DNA of 44,844 bases, from assembly GCA_003165195.1 (NCBI GenBank), contig PLSP01000108.1, positions 12,531-57,374 on the forward strand, read 5' to 3'. This document shows, piece by piece, positions 25,671-34,647 of the stretch. A model generated the notes under the pieces. It did not search any database, was not told the DNA's origin, and worked only from the letters and a program-made list of their open reading frames with translations. The position numbers and the translations under genes were made by a program. The DNA is from Candidatus Bathyarchaeota archaeon (GTDB taxonomy: Archaea > Thermoproteota > Bathyarchaeia > Bathyarchaeales > Bathycorpusculaceae). Numbering within the stretch: the first letter of the stretch is position 1; every line of letters starts with the position of its first letter.

Positions 25671-26474
25671 ATGCCGTTAGCAAAACGTATTGTACCCTGC
25701 CTTGACGTCGACCACGGAAAAGTCGTGAAGTGCATAAACTTCGTCAACCCTAAACAGGCAGGCGACCCAGTGGAGATGGCTAAACGCTACTCCGACGACG
25801 GTGCAGATGAACTGGTTTTTCTTGACATAACAGCATCAAGCGAGAAACGAGATATTTTGCGGGGCGTTGTTGAAGGCGTAGCAAAAGCAATCAGCATCCC
25901 CTTCACAGTAGGCGGGGGTATCCGAAACGTCTCTGACGCCCGGCTCGTTTTGTGCAGCGGCGGCGACAAGGTTTCCGTAAACACCGCGGCAGTAGAAAAC
26001 CCCAAACTCATAACGGAGCTGGCCGATGTCTTTGGCAGACAATGTGTTGTATGCGCTATTGATGCAAGAAGAAACCGCACACCAAATGAAGGCAAAGTCA
26101 TGGTTGAAACAGGCGAGGGCAAATTATGGTTTGAAGTGGTCACTTATGGCGGACGCAAACCAACAGGGTTAGATGCATTGATGTGGGCTTCTGCGGCTGA
26201 GAAGCTTGGGGCAGGCGAATTCTTGGTGACTTCCATGGATCGCGACGGCACAAAAGACGGATACGACATCGAACTCACCCGAGCAATATCCGAGCGCGTA
26301 AATGTCCCAATTATAGCAAGTGGCGGCGCAGGAACCCCAAAACACCTCTACGACGTCTTCACCGAAGGAAAAGCAGATGCAGCGTTGGCAGCCTCAATTT
26401 TCCACTATAATCAGTACCCAGTTCCAGTTGTGAAAGATTACCTTCGCAAGATGGGGGTGACAATTAGACAATGA
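25671..26474 (+). CDS. hisF: Imidazoleglycerol-phosphate synthase, cyclase subunit
   Basis: 267 aa TIM barrel that uses ammonia from HisH to turn PRFAR into imidazoleglycerol phosphate and AICAR. Catalytic aspartates are in [12 protein letters not shown] and CAIDARR. Phosphate sites are [10 protein letters not shown] and [12 protein letters not shown]. Slightly longer than the ~253 aa norm because of a short insertion after AIDARR ([17 protein letters not shown]). Its stop overlaps the hisI start (ATGA at 26471-26474), so the two are coupled. Confidence 0.95.
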   Translation: MPLAKRIVPCLDVDHGKVVKCINFVNPKQAGDPVEMAKRYSDDGADELVFLDITASSEKRDILRGVVEGVAKAISIPFTVGGGIRNVSDARLVLCSGGDKVSVNTAAVENPKLITELADVFGRQCVVCAIDARRNRTPNEGKVMVETGEGKLWFEVVTYGGRKPTGLDALMWASAAEKLGAGEFLVTSMDRDGTKDGYDIELTRAISERVNVPIIASGGAGTPKHLYDVFTEGKADAALAASIFHYNQYPVPVVKDYLRKMGVTIRQ

Positions 26475-26803
26475 CAACAAACGAACTTCTAGAAAAACTT
26501 GATTTCAAAAAAGGCAACGGGCTCATCCCCGTAGTTGTTCAAGACGCAAAAACTAAAGAGGTACTCATGCAAGCTTATGCAAACCGAGAAGCCATAGAAA
26601 ACACGCTTAAAACTGGCAAAGCAACGTATTGGAGCCGATCCAGAAACGAACTCTGGGTCAAAGGTGAAACTTCAGGGCACACACAAAAAATCGTTTCGGT
26701 CTCAACCGACTGCGACTACGACGCCCTTCTCTATTTGGTGGAACAAACAGGTCCCGCATGCCACACAGGCGAATACAGCTGCTTCTACAATAAAATGCGC
26801 TAA
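26471..26803 (+). CDS. hisI: Phosphoribosyl-AMP cyclohydrolase
   Basis: 110 aa, single-domain HisI. It opens the adenine ring of phosphoribosyl-AMP with zinc and magnesium. Signature residues: [31 protein letters not shown], then DCDYDALL and [12 protein letters not shown], which give the metal-binding Asp and Cys. It lacks the HisE pyrophosphohydrolase domain that many organisms carry in a HisIE fusion. It is the last gene of the operon. The step from phosphoribosyl-ATP to phosphoribosyl-AMP has no gene in this window. Confidence 0.94.
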   Translation: MTTNELLEKLDFKKGNGLIPVVVQDAKTKEVLMQAYANREAIENTLKTGKATYWSRSRNELWVKGETSGHTQKIVSVSTDCDYDALLYLVEQTGPACHTGEYSCFYNKMR

Positions 26804-26899
26804 ATTTCTTGCTTTTGGTTAGGCAAAAAAAATGCAAACGCAACTATTCTCTTTTTGGCTAAAAAAGCTTAAGTCTTCAAGGTCCGTTTAGTTAGATTT

Positions 26900-27226
26900 A
26901 TGGAGATTCAATTAGAAAAAATTCCCAAGGATTTGAGGGACAAAACTTTAGCAGAAAGACTAGCTAATGTTTGCCTAAAAAACGATGTTATCTTTTTAGC
27001 GTTATTTGGATCTTTTGTCAGAGGAGAGCAAAACAGTGAAAGCGACTTGGATATTGCTATCGAATTTGATAAAAGCAAACGGAAAACTTTATTGGATCTA
27101 TTGAAATTAGAAGATGAACTAAGTAAAGTTTTCAAAAGAAAAGTTGATTTGGGAATTTTCAGCAGCTTAAACCCTTATTTAGCAGATGACATCAAAAAAG
27201 AGATGCTTGTCATCTATGAAAAATGA
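26900..27226 (+). CDS. MntA-type nucleotidyltransferase antitoxin
   Basis: 108 aa minimal nucleotidyltransferase. The GS-X10-D-X-D active-site motif is complete in GSFVRGEQNSESDLDIA. In type VII toxin-antitoxin pairs MntA adds AMP units to a tyrosine of the HepT toxin and switches it off. The following gene codes for that partner and overlaps it by 11 bp. Start ATG 26900. Base composition and motif match similar pairs that are common in archaea. Confidence 0.85.
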   Translation: MEIQLEKIPKDLRDKTLAERLANVCLKNDVIFLALFGSFVRGEQNSESDLDIAIEFDKSKRKTLLDLLKLEDELSKVFKRKVDLGIFSSLNPYLADDIKKEMLVIYEK

Positions 27227-27563
27227 TAAGGTCTATCTTAAACATATTTTGGATGCCATCTCGGATATTGAAAAGTTCATGCAAGGGGTAACCGAAGAAG
27301 AATTTTTTACTAATAGAGAGAAACATTACGCTGTCTTGAGGGCTTTAGAGATAATTGGGGAGGCAAGTAAGAATCTGAGCGCTGAACGGAAGGCAAAAAG
27401 TTCGGGCACTGATTGGAAAAATATCGCCGGCATGAGAGACAAATTAATTCACGCTTATTTTGGTGTGAATTTACCTTTGGTCTGGGAAACCGTAAAACAT
27501 GATTTGCCGTTGCTAAAGAAACAAACGCAAAACATGTTAAAAGATTTGAACGAAACCTCATAG
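27216..27563 (+). CDS. HepT-type HEPN toxin (DUF86)
   Basis: 115 aa from ATG 27216, which lies within the end of the MntA gene; the frame is open 10 codons further back. It is a HEPN domain RNase with the RX4HXY motif in MRDKLIHAYFG: Arg and His are catalytic, and the Tyr is the residue AMPylated by MntA. EIIGEASKNLS and the helix LRALEIIGEA are typical of DUF86. The family cleaves tRNA or mRNA; here it would act in stress or phage defence. Confidence 0.86.
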   Translation: MKNDKVYLKHILDAISDIEKFMQGVTEEEFFTNREKHYAVLRALEIIGEASKNLSAERKAKSSGTDWKNIAGMRDKLIHAYFGVNLPLVWETVKHDLPLLKKQTQNMLKDLNETS

Positions 27564-27604
27564 CAGGCTCTTGCGCGCGCTTAAACTGAACCTAGGCCTT
27601 GTTA

Positions 27605-27946
27605 TCACTTGAGCTGTAAACCAAGAGCTCTTAGCCTAAGAAAATGAGTATCTTTAGTTTCTAAAACTAAATTGTGCGCAATAGCGGTCGAGGCGATGAA
27701 TAAGTCAGCGTCAGGTAGCAAATTACCTTCTTCTTTTAATTTGCGATAGATTTTGCAATAAGCCTCAATTACGCTATCATCTAAATTAAGTACAATAAAA
27801 CTCTCTTCTATCAATCGCTTGACTGAAAGTCTCTTGTTTTCATCTATACCTCTTAAGAACTCAATGAGTGTTATTACAGAGATAATGCCAGTGACATCAT
27901 TCTTCTTAATAGTTTCAATAACGATGTCCGTATCCAAAAGGTTCAT
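27605..27946 (-). CDS. VapC-type PIN-domain ribonuclease toxin
   Basis: 113 aa PIN domain. Acidic metal-binding residues appear in order: LLDTDIVIE, TLIEFLRG, then LLPDADLFIASTAIAHNLVLETKD. VapC toxins cut tRNA or rRNA under magnesium. It follows the VapB gene with a 4-nt overlap (ATGA at 27943-27946), the classic arrangement. It points toward the MntA-HepT operon, so the two systems are tail to tail and only 42 nt apart. Confidence 0.87.
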   Translation of the reverse strand: MNLLDTDIVIETIKKNDVTGIISVITLIEFLRGIDENKRLSVKRLIEESFIVLNLDDSVIEAYCKIYRKLKEEGNLLPDADLFIASTAIAHNLVLETKDTHFLRLRALGLQLK

Positions 27947-28170
27947 CTTAATTTGAAGTTCTCCCTAAATTCCTTGCTAGATTCCCGAATGGCTTCCAAG
28001 TCCTCCTCCGAAAGAAGCTGCCGCAGTTCCTCAAGAGCTTTCTTGCCCTTGAGCCTCTGCCCTTCTGTACACATATTGAGTAAGAATTCGCCCCACTCTT
28101 TTTCGCCCTTTAATTCTTCTAGGCGTTTTTTGACTTCAATTGGAACGGAGATTGTGGCGTATTTACTCAT
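27943..28170 (-). CDS. VapB-type antitoxin
   Basis: 75 aa. The N-terminus YATISVPIEVKKRLEELKGEKEWGEFL resembles a ribbon-helix-helix DNA-binding segment. The C-terminal helix is acidic (EELRQLLSEEDLEAIRESSKEF) and would wrap around the toxin. It probably binds its own promoter (see the operator at 28180-28217). Start ATG 28170. Confidence 0.8.
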   Translation of the reverse strand: MSKYATISVPIEVKKRLEELKGEKEWGEFLLNMCTEGQRLKGKKALEELRQLLSEEDLEAIRESSKEFRENFKLR

Positions 28171-28179
28171 TCTTTCACC

Positions 28180-28217
28180 ACATAACTACATCATTACATA
28201 ACTATTAAGTGTTATGT
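28180..28217 (-). promoter_or_regulatory. Probable vapBC operator
   Basis: ACATAACTA occurs twice in direct order (28180-28188 and 28196-28204, 16 bp apart), followed by the inverted half GTTATGT (28211-28217), which pairs with the second copy. The cluster ends 10 nt upstream of the VapB start codon, where a self-regulating antitoxin would bind. Confidence 0.45.
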
Positions 28218-28308
28218 TACGAGTAGAAAGCAACTGCATCAAAGTGTGCGCTTAGGTTAAGCCTTTTAAATGAAAAGCTTCTAGTATTACTTTAGGACTT
28301 GTGGAAGA

Positions 28309-29364
28309 ATGTCACTTCATGAAGCAATGCTCTATGAAAAGCAAGCCGAAAGCAAAGTAAAATGTTGCTTATGTGCTAGACGGTGCCTCATCAGCGAGGG
28401 AGCACAAGGCTTTTGCTTGGTACGCAAAAACCAAGGCGGCGTACTCTTCACACTAAATTATGGGAAAGCAGTGTCGGCAGGCGTTGACCCGATCAGCAAA
28501 AAACCGCTTTCGCATTTCAACCCTGGCGCTCTGGTCCTATCGGTAGCTGCCGCAGGCTGCAATTTTCGCTGCCAATTCTGCGACAACTGGATGATAAGCC
28601 AAGACAAAGAAGTCGCAGGCAGACCCTTCCCACCCGAAGAAATCGTCAAATCAGCCAAAGAGAACCAATGCCAAGGCATAAGCTTCACATATACTGAACC
28701 AACCATTTTTATGGAGTACGCTTACGACACAGCCAAGCTTGCGCATGAAGCTGGATTGTTTACCAATTTTGTTTCCAACGGATATATGACTCCTGAAGCC
28801 GTAAAAACCATCGCGCCATACCTTGACGCAATAACGGTTGATTTTAAAGGCGGCGGCGACCCAGACTTTTACAAGTCAGTTATGGCAGTACCACACGTTG
28901 AACATATTTACGAAGCCCTCAAGGAACTCAAACTGCAAGGCGTCCACATCGAGTTGACAAACCTGGTTGTTCCCAAAATGGGCGATTCAATGGATAGAAT
29001 TCGGCAAATGGCTAAGTGGATAAAAGATTATCTCGGCCCAGACACTCCTTTTCACCTGCTACGCTTTCACCCCGACTACAAGTTAACTACGGTTCCAGCA
29101 ACAGACGTTCAGGATATGGAGAGAGCACTGTTAACCGCCAAAAACCAGGGATTAAACTATGTTTACATTGGAAATCTTCCAGGTCACCCCTCCGAGAACA
29201 CATATTGCCCCAACTGCAACACAGCCGTTATAAAAAGAAACAGTTTTGACATAACCCAGTGGAACCTCACAGCCGACATGCACTGTCCCGTCTGCGGACA
29301 GGCAATCCCCATAAAAGGCAAACTTTGGCAGAACAATCTTCGCTACCCATACTCACTGTTTTAA
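28309..29364 (+). CDS. AmmeMemoRadiSam-system radical SAM enzyme
   Basis: 351 aa. The radical SAM cluster is Cys84, Cys88, Cys91 (CNFRCQFC) with the typical preceding GAL..SVAAAG. An N-terminal cysteine-rich segment (CCLCARRCLISEGAQGFC) and a C-terminal pair (CPNCN and CPVCG) match the family TIGR04337, which travels with AMMECR1 and Memo proteins in archaea and bacteria. The substrate is not established. AMMECR1 and Memo are not next to it. A TATA-like CTTTTAAAT at 28263-28271 fits a start near 28292; ATG 28309. Confidence 0.9.
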   Translation: MSLHEAMLYEKQAESKVKCCLCARRCLISEGAQGFCLVRKNQGGVLFTLNYGKAVSAGVDPISKKPLSHFNPGALVLSVAAAGCNFRCQFCDNWMISQDKEVAGRPFPPEEIVKSAKENQCQGISFTYTEPTIFMEYAYDTAKLAHEAGLFTNFVSNGYMTPEAVKTIAPYLDAITVDFKGGGDPDFYKSVMAVPHVEHIYEALKELKLQGVHIELTNLVVPKMGDSMDRIRQMAKWIKDYLGPDTPFHLLRFHPDYKLTTVPATDVQDMERALLTAKNQGLNYVYIGNLPGHPSENTYCPNCNTAVIKRNSFDITQWNLTADMHCPVCGQAIPIKGKLWQNNLRYPYSLF

Positions 29365-29499
29365 GTTTGCAATTGAACGTAGACTAATTCCAATAATTTA
29401 GATAATAGAGGGCAAAACTGGTCTAAAAGCTAAACGTTACTGCACTTACTCACGTGACATAACATAAATAAATACATTGAAATGTTCTATTAAATGTAA

Positions 29500-30201
29500 A
29501 TGCAGGTTTTAAGTCAAAGCAAAAAAACAGTCTTAATTGTATGTCTACTTGTAGTTATACTAATTGTCACGTTATTCATTTTTCAGAATGCTTCTCAACC
29601 GCCCCTGCCACCCGCACCCTCAAGTTACCCGGGAGAAGTTACCCAATATCAGAATCAAAGCCTTACATCAATAAGCGCTTTCATACAAGAGTTAAACCAA
29701 CATCCTGATGTTTCCATCAAGGGAACACAAAACCTAAACCAGACAACTTACAGGCTAACCGTGAACGGCCTCGTTAACAAAACCATGGAGTACGCGTACC
29801 AGGACGTTGTCGATAACTTCCAATCATACCAGCAAGTAGGAAAGCTTCCGTGTGTGGAAGGTTGGAGCGTCACCATGCTTTGGCAAGGCGTCCTTGTAAA
29901 CGATCTGCTCCAAGATGCAGGCGTCAGCCCAAATGCCACAACCATCATCTTCACGGCTTCAGACGGCTACACCACTGAACTTCCCTTATCCTACATAGTG
30001 CAACACAACTTAATCTTAGCCTACAAATTGAACAACGTCACCCTAACCCCCCAAGTAGGATGGCCCTTCATGCTGATAGCCCAAAACCAATACGGTTACA
30101 AATGGATTAAATGGATAACTGGAATCGAAGCGTCAAACGACACTAGCTACCTTGGGTATTGGGAAAGCAGAGGATACCCAAACGATGCCTCTGTTTCATA
30201 G
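29500..30201 (+). CDS. Membrane-anchored sulfite-oxidase-fold molybdopterin oxidoreductase-like protein
   Basis: 233 aa. A single N-terminal helix (~9-29) anchors it; the rest faces outward after a proline-rich stretch (PPLPPAPSSYPG). The domain matches the sulfite-oxidase molybdopterin family: YRLTVNGLVNKTMEYAYQDV, the conserved ligand-type cysteine in LPCVEGWSV, the TASDGYTTELPLSYI loop, and GWPFMLIAQNQYGYKWIKWITGIE. A cysteine at that place normally binds molybdenum. The missing Tat-like signal argues against a pre-folded cofactor export, so binding is uncertain. Start ATG 29500. Confidence 0.7.
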   Translation: MQVLSQSKKTVLIVCLLVVILIVTLFIFQNASQPPLPPAPSSYPGEVTQYQNQSLTSISAFIQELNQHPDVSIKGTQNLNQTTYRLTVNGLVNKTMEYAYQDVVDNFQSYQQVGKLPCVEGWSVTMLWQGVLVNDLLQDAGVSPNATTIIFTASDGYTTELPLSYIVQHNLILAYKLNNVTLTPQVGWPFMLIAQNQYGYKWIKWITGIEASNDTSYLGYWESRGYPNDASVS

Positions 30202-30221
30202 TTTAGTCAACAACTCTGCTT

Positions 30222-30878
30222 TCAATTAAGTGATACGACCTGAATTTTCACTAGAAGATATGCCCACCAAGAGCCGTTTGTAAGCAAGCCTTCTGGTCCC
30301 ACAATCGCTACACTTAGGGGTCCCGTACCTGAAGCGAGGCTTGTACCATTGCAATAGTAGGCAACCATCACCGTCAAAGGCTGAGAGGGCTGCACCGCAA
30401 CTCCTGTATTCGGATCAAAAGTGATTATTCCCTCTCCATGCACCTGCTGATAAGTAAATGCCGTTTGGTATCCATCTGATGCCGTAACAGTGACGTTCTC
30501 GTTACTGGTAATTCCTCCGACTAAGTTCAAGAGAGTTAAGAAGGGCACACCGGTAAAGTTCCCAAAGTAAGTAGTGTTATCCTTATCGCTAATGTACCCT
30601 CCAGTTGCAGCGTAAGATTGTAGGGCAGCGATTTCATCTAAATCCAGAATTTTTTGTTGTCCATTTGCCCCTACAAGAGTCAAACTTGTAGTTGGAAGGT
30701 TACCTTTAGTCTTGGTTACGCCTGAAGATTGCAAATAAATCTGCCAAGAAACCACAGCTGCTACGACAACCACTATGATAAAAGCAATTGCCAACATTTT
30801 TTTGTTGAATTTGCTTTTTTCTCCTGAATCCCTGTTCATTCTAACCTTCATCTTTAACTTTGAAGCCATGAAATGCAC
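30222..30878 (-). CDS. Membrane-anchored sulfite-oxidase-fold protein lacking the ligand cysteine
   Basis: 218 aa. An N-terminal helix (~29-49) is preceded by a basic head with four possible ATG starts (30878, 30866, 30848, 30836). The exported part resembles the sulfite-oxidase molybdopterin fold: LTLVGANGQQKILDLDEIAAL, FTGVPFLTLLNLVGG, VTASDGYQTAFTYQQV, and a TVMVAYYCNG strand. The cysteine found in LPCVEG of the convergent gene has no counterpart here; the position reads YAATGGYISD. It is probably a relative that lost molybdenum binding. The two genes are tail to tail with 20 nt between them. Confidence 0.6.
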   Translation of the reverse strand: MHFMASKLKMKVRMNRDSGEKSKFNKKMLAIAFIIVVVVAAVVSWQIYLQSSGVTKTKGNLPTTSLTLVGANGQQKILDLDEIAALQSYAATGGYISDKDNTTYFGNFTGVPFLTLLNLVGGITSNENVTVTASDGYQTAFTYQQVHGEGIITFDPNTGVAVQPSQPLTVMVAYYCNGTSLASGTGPLSVAIVGPEGLLTNGSWWAYLLVKIQVVSLN

Positions 30879-31043
30879 ATAAAAATCTATCGTATATTGA
30901 AAGCATGCTTTTTACAAAAGCAATTTAGCCATGTTAGAGTGAACTCATCAACTCTTGGCAGTTTTGGGATTTCTATATGAGCCAACTAAATCCCGTCAGG
31001 AAAAAATTCAGAGCCGAACTGATTCTCTAATAAAGTTTCTGAG

Positions 31044-31649
31044 TTGATGGCTTTTAACAAAACATTAAATAGCGTAAATCATAGCCTTAAACCAATTGAG
31101 CAAGTTAAAATTGGTGTCTTTGTGAACAAGCACATTCTCATATTGATTGTCTTCTGTGTGCTTCTAAGTTCTTCGGCGGCTTTTGTTCATGCATCACAAA
31201 CATTTACTATTTTACCACTTAGCGAAAAAACTGTAAACGTGAATTTGAATCAAGGCGATTCCGTTAGCGGGACCTTTTCTGTTTCAGGAGGCACTGGAAC
31301 AGGCGTCGATTTTACGGTAACTGACCCAAACGGAAAACAATTGTTTAGTTATAACTACACTAGCTTTACAAACTTCTCGTTTTCTGCTTCAATTAATGGA
31401 ACGTACTTATTGAGTTTTGACAACTCATTTTGTTCCTGCTATGGCGGCAAAAATGTGACCTTAGACTATTCCGTTAATGACGAAACGGTTCAAGCAAACT
31501 CCCAAGGTTCCAATGTTGGATTCCCAATTTTGCCCAGCGCAATAACAATCAGTGTGATTTTTGTAATAGCGGTTTCCTCAGCTGCTCTCTTGATGAGACG
31601 TCGAAGAACCAATACGATGAAATCAGGCTTAACTATGCCGAAACCATAA
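31044..31649 (+). CDS. Single-pass surface protein with an emp24/GOLD-like beta domain
   Basis: 201 aa. An internal signal or anchor helix (~28-48, HILILIVFCVLLSSSAAFVHA) is followed by a beta-rich domain (~52-150): VNVNLNQGDSVSGTFSVSGG, VDFTVTDPNGKQLFSY, and GTYLLSFDNSFCSCYGGKNVTLDY. That sequence of motifs recalls GOLD domains. Several N-glycosylation sites (NYTS, NFS, NGT) are present, and a C-terminal helix (~163-185) followed by MRRRRTN fixes it in the membrane. Start ATG 31044 or 31047. Function unknown. Confidence 0.6.
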   Translation: MMAFNKTLNSVNHSLKPIEQVKIGVFVNKHILILIVFCVLLSSSAAFVHASQTFTILPLSEKTVNVNLNQGDSVSGTFSVSGGTGTGVDFTVTDPNGKQLFSYNYTSFTNFSFSASINGTYLLSFDNSFCSCYGGKNVTLDYSVNDETVQANSQGSNVGFPILPSAITISVIFVIAVSSAALLMRRRRTNTMKSGLTMPKP

Positions 31650-31725
31650 AATTAAAGAATTTATTTTCCTAAGGAAATTAACTCTTATTAGTTTAAAGTT
31701 GTGACTGCATTTGTAAGTGCCTCTG

Positions 31726-32580
31726 ATGACTAAATATTATTCATTGGCGGTTGCAACCAGTTATTGGAAACCAGGCGACAACTATACCGAAAAAATAATC
31801 CATGCTTTGGAAGGCAAAGTTGAAAATGGTGATTTTGTCGTTGTCTCGGAGAAGGCTCTTTCGACTGCGCTGGGTTGCATGTTGGACGAAAGTACGATTA
31901 AGCCGAACATGAGTGCGCGGTTTATTGCGGTTTTTTGGATGCGGTTTGTCTGGGGGTACCCTTTCGGGATAATGTGCGGTTTTGGTCAGCGGCTGCTGCA
32001 GAGGTTAAGGATGTACCCAGAGGAGTCTGGAAGCCGCCATAAACAGGTAGCAATCGAACGGGCGGGAGTTTTGCAGGCGCTCACGTTTGGTTCCGAAGGC
32101 GGAATCGATGGCTCAAACCTGCCCTACTCATATGTGAGTTTGCCTTTGAGAGACCCGCGAAAACTAGCCACGAATTTGCAACAAAAGGTTTTACAGAAGT
32201 TAAAACGAAACGTTTGCGTAATAATCGCTGACACAGATAAGACGTACAGGTTTAGGAACTTCTACTTTACACCAAGACCGAACCCCCTAAAAGGAATACA
32301 ATCTTTTGGAGCCGTCGTCGCTTACATTGTTGGTCGAGGGCTAAAGCTTAAAAAAAGTTCCACTCCTCTGGCAGTTGCAGGCTGCAGCCTTGGTGCTGGC
32401 GAGGCGTTGTCAATAACAAACATTGCGGACAGGGCGAGAGGTCCTGGGTCAGGAGCCACGGTATGGGATATGGCGGCAAGGTTTCAAGTAGACATAAACT
32501 GCGTAACCTATGAGATGCTATCTAAAATCAAGCATAAACCAATAGTTATCGTGCGAAACAATATACCTCGAAACCACTGA
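31726..32580 (+). CDS. CofE-like gamma-glutamyl ligase (coenzyme F420-0 ligase family)
   Basis: 284 aa from ATG 31726 (frame open to GTG 31717). The family is seen in VENGDFVVVSEKALSTALG, then a PRDPRKLATNLQQKV segment, VCVIIADTDKTYRF, GIQSFGAVVAYIVGRGL and a C-terminal acidic TNIADRARGPGSGATVWD. CofE adds glutamates to F420-0 using GTP and divalent metal. An unusual insertion after the N-terminal region (ARFIAVFWMRFVWGYPFGIMCGFGQRLLQRLRMYP) sets it apart. No other F420 gene is next to it, so a different amide ligase role is possible. Confidence 0.75.
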   Translation: MTKYYSLAVATSYWKPGDNYTEKIIHALEGKVENGDFVVVSEKALSTALGCMLDESTIKPNMSARFIAVFWMRFVWGYPFGIMCGFGQRLLQRLRMYPEESGSRHKQVAIERAGVLQALTFGSEGGIDGSNLPYSYVSLPLRDPRKLATNLQQKVLQKLKRNVCVIIADTDKTYRFRNFYFTPRPNPLKGIQSFGAVVAYIVGRGLKLKKSSTPLAVAGCSLGAGEALSITNIADRARGPGSGATVWDMAARFQVDINCVTYEMLSKIKHKPIVIVRNNIPRNH

Positions 32581-32684
32581 CAGCTAAGAAAACAAATAAT
32601 CATGAAATAGAAAACATGATTTTTAAGCAGTAACACATAAAAACAACACTTCTAAGCAGGTTTTAGGAACTGGTGACATAAGTC

Positions 32685-34214
32685 ATGGAAGAGAGTTTAC
32701 AGAATCTGGACGCATTCTTTAACCCACGTTCAGTCGCAATAATCGGTGCAACAAAAAAAATAGATAAAGCAGGTCACGTTATCTTCAAAAACTTTTCAAC
32801 AAACAAATTGCATGGTGTTTACAAAGGTGAGCTTTATCCAGTTAACCCAAATGAAGACTCAATTTTAGGGTTCAAGTGCTTCAAAACTTTAAGCGATATC
32901 CCCGACACAGTTGATTTGATTGTAATTATTGTTCCGGGCAAAGCAGTGCCAGGCGTCATGGAAGAGGCTATAGCTAAAAAAGTTAAAGCCGCCATTATAA
33001 TTAGCGCAGGCTTCAAAGAAGTCGGCAACGTAGAACTTGAGGAAGAAGTTGTAGCCATAGCTAGAAAAGGTGGCATACGCGTTTTAGGCCCCAACTGTTT
33101 AGGCGTTTATTATTCAAGAACAGGAATTGACAGCCTATTTCTTCCCGAAACAAAAACGTTGACAACTGGCGACGAAGTTGTAGCTACACCAAGACCAATG
33201 CCTGGCAGCATCGCCATGATAACTCAAAGCGGCGCTTTCGGCTCTGCAGCATTAGACTATCTAACTGGACGTCAGATGGGCGTTAGCAAATTTGTCAGCT
33301 TCGGCAACAAATGCGACGTAAACGAAACCGACATTTTCCGCTACCTCTACGAGGACGAAGAAACTAAAGTCGTCCTCATTTACCTCGAAGACGTCAAAGA
33401 TGGCAGAGAATTCATGGAAATTGCCAAAAAATTAACGCTTAAAAAACCAGTCGTCATAATAAAGTCGGGTAAAGGCTCTGCAGGAGCAAGAGCTGCAGCC
33501 TCACACACTGGCGCCATCGCAGGCTCAGACAAAATCTATGATGCGGCATTCAGCCAAGTAGGCATAATTCGAGCCAGAGACATGGCTGAATTTTTTGATG
33601 CAGGCAAAGCGTTGGCGATGCAACCGCCAGCCATGGGAACCAACATCGGCATACTTACCGATGCAGGTGGACCAGGCGTCATGACGGTGGATGAACTTGA
33701 AATTTTAGGGTTAACTGTCAACCGCTTCAACGATGATACACTTAAAAAATTCCAAGACCTAAAAGACAAAGGTCTCATCCTAAAAATCGCCGCCACCTCA
33801 AACCCCGTGGACCTAACGGGCTCAGTTACCGACGACCAATTTGTAATGTCCGCAGACCTAATGTTCCAAGACCCAGACATCAATGGCATAATCTTACTCG
33901 GACTTCATCATATGCCAGGGCTACGTGAAAAATACATCGACGACACAGTAAAAGTCGCGTCCAAATACAACAAACCCATTGTAATGTGCGACATCGGCGA
34001 AACAGAAATGGCACTCTACACTCGCTCAAGATTCGACAGGCTTAGCGTACCCGCTTACGGGTCACCAGAAGAAGCCGCACGAGCCATGAAAGCACTTGTA
34101 ACATACGGCGCATACCTCAAAAGAAACGGCACTGTCGGCTGCATAGAAGAACACATAGAAGAAGCCAAAGAAGAGGAAAAATGCGCATTCGCTGCAGCTA
34201 CAGTTCAACATTAA
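32685..34214 (+). CDS. acdA: ADP-forming acyl-CoA synthetase, alpha (CoA-binding) chain
   Basis: 509 aa. The CoA-binding Rossmann domain opens the protein (FFNPRSVAIIGATKK, LGPNCLGVYY). Two succinyl-CoA-synthetase-like domains follow, with ITQSGAFGSAALDY and the phospho-histidine in AAASHTGAIAGSD, and TDAGGPGVMTVDELE. In archaea this enzyme turns acetyl-CoA, ADP and phosphate into acetate, CoA and ATP. It needs an ATP-grasp beta chain, which is not in the window. Start ATG 32685. It runs 17 bp past the end of the convergent riboflavin kinase gene. Confidence 0.85.
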   Translation: MEESLQNLDAFFNPRSVAIIGATKKIDKAGHVIFKNFSTNKLHGVYKGELYPVNPNEDSILGFKCFKTLSDIPDTVDLIVIIVPGKAVPGVMEEAIAKKVKAAIIISAGFKEVGNVELEEEVVAIARKGGIRVLGPNCLGVYYSRTGIDSLFLPETKTLTTGDEVVATPRPMPGSIAMITQSGAFGSAALDYLTGRQMGVSKFVSFGNKCDVNETDIFRYLYEDEETKVVLIYLEDVKDGREFMEIAKKLTLKKPVVIIKSGKGSAGARAAASHTGAIAGSDKIYDAAFSQVGIIRARDMAEFFDAGKALAMQPPAMGTNIGILTDAGGPGVMTVDELEILGLTVNRFNDDTLKKFQDLKDKGLILKIAATSNPVDLTGSVTDDQFVMSADLMFQDPDINGIILLGLHHMPGLREKYIDDTVKVASKYNKPIVMCDIGETEMALYTRSRFDRLSVPAYGSPEEAARAMKALVTYGAYLKRNGTVGCIEEHIEEAKEEEKCAFAAATVQH

Positions 34215-34647
34215 CAGCAACTTCGCTGCCATCTGATAAATGAAGACGCTGCCTCAGAAAATAGGGTGCTACAACCTCTAAAACGTCCGGTGGGTAAACT
34301 GGTACTTGCGGAATAATTATGCCGCAATCCAAACCGGTAATTTTTGCTTTAATCAAAAAACCCCTGCAGTAGCCTTTCTCAGGGACAATGTCAAGCCGCG
34401 GGGCTTTTGCAAGCATTTTTTTCTGCTGCAGACCTTCCCTATTAAGTCTGATGTTTAAGGTGCCAGCGTAAGGTGTAAAACCAAGTTTTTCACGTATTTC
34501 CCGTTCAACCCAGGGCAAAACAACGAATTTTTTGCCATCGCCCTTGCCACTGTAAACTTGGCCGCTGAGACTTACTGTTCCCAAAACAGGTGCCTTAGAC
34601 TTTTTGTTCTTTAAGCCAATGAGCGACACTTCTAAGGATGAGATCAT
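34198..34647 (-). CDS. ribK: CTP-dependent riboflavin kinase (DUF120)
   Basis: 149 aa from ATG 34647; a TTG at 34671 would add 8 residues. Archaeal RibK uses CTP to convert riboflavin to FMN. Motifs: GQVYSGKGDGKKFV (the GxVxSGxGxG loop), PWVEREIREKLGFTPYAGTLNIRL, and RGFLIKAKITGLDCGIIIPQVPVYPPDVLEVVAPYFLR. It lies after a short gene of unknown role and overlaps it by 53 bp; both may be translated from one message. It supplies FMN for the flavoproteins seen in this window. Confidence 0.85.
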   Translation of the reverse strand: MISSLEVSLIGLKNKKSKAPVLGTVSLSGQVYSGKGDGKKFVVLPWVEREIREKLGFTPYAGTLNIRLNREGLQQKKMLAKAPRLDIVPEKGYCRGFLIKAKITGLDCGIIIPQVPVYPPDVLEVVAPYFLRQRLHLSDGSEVAVNVEL

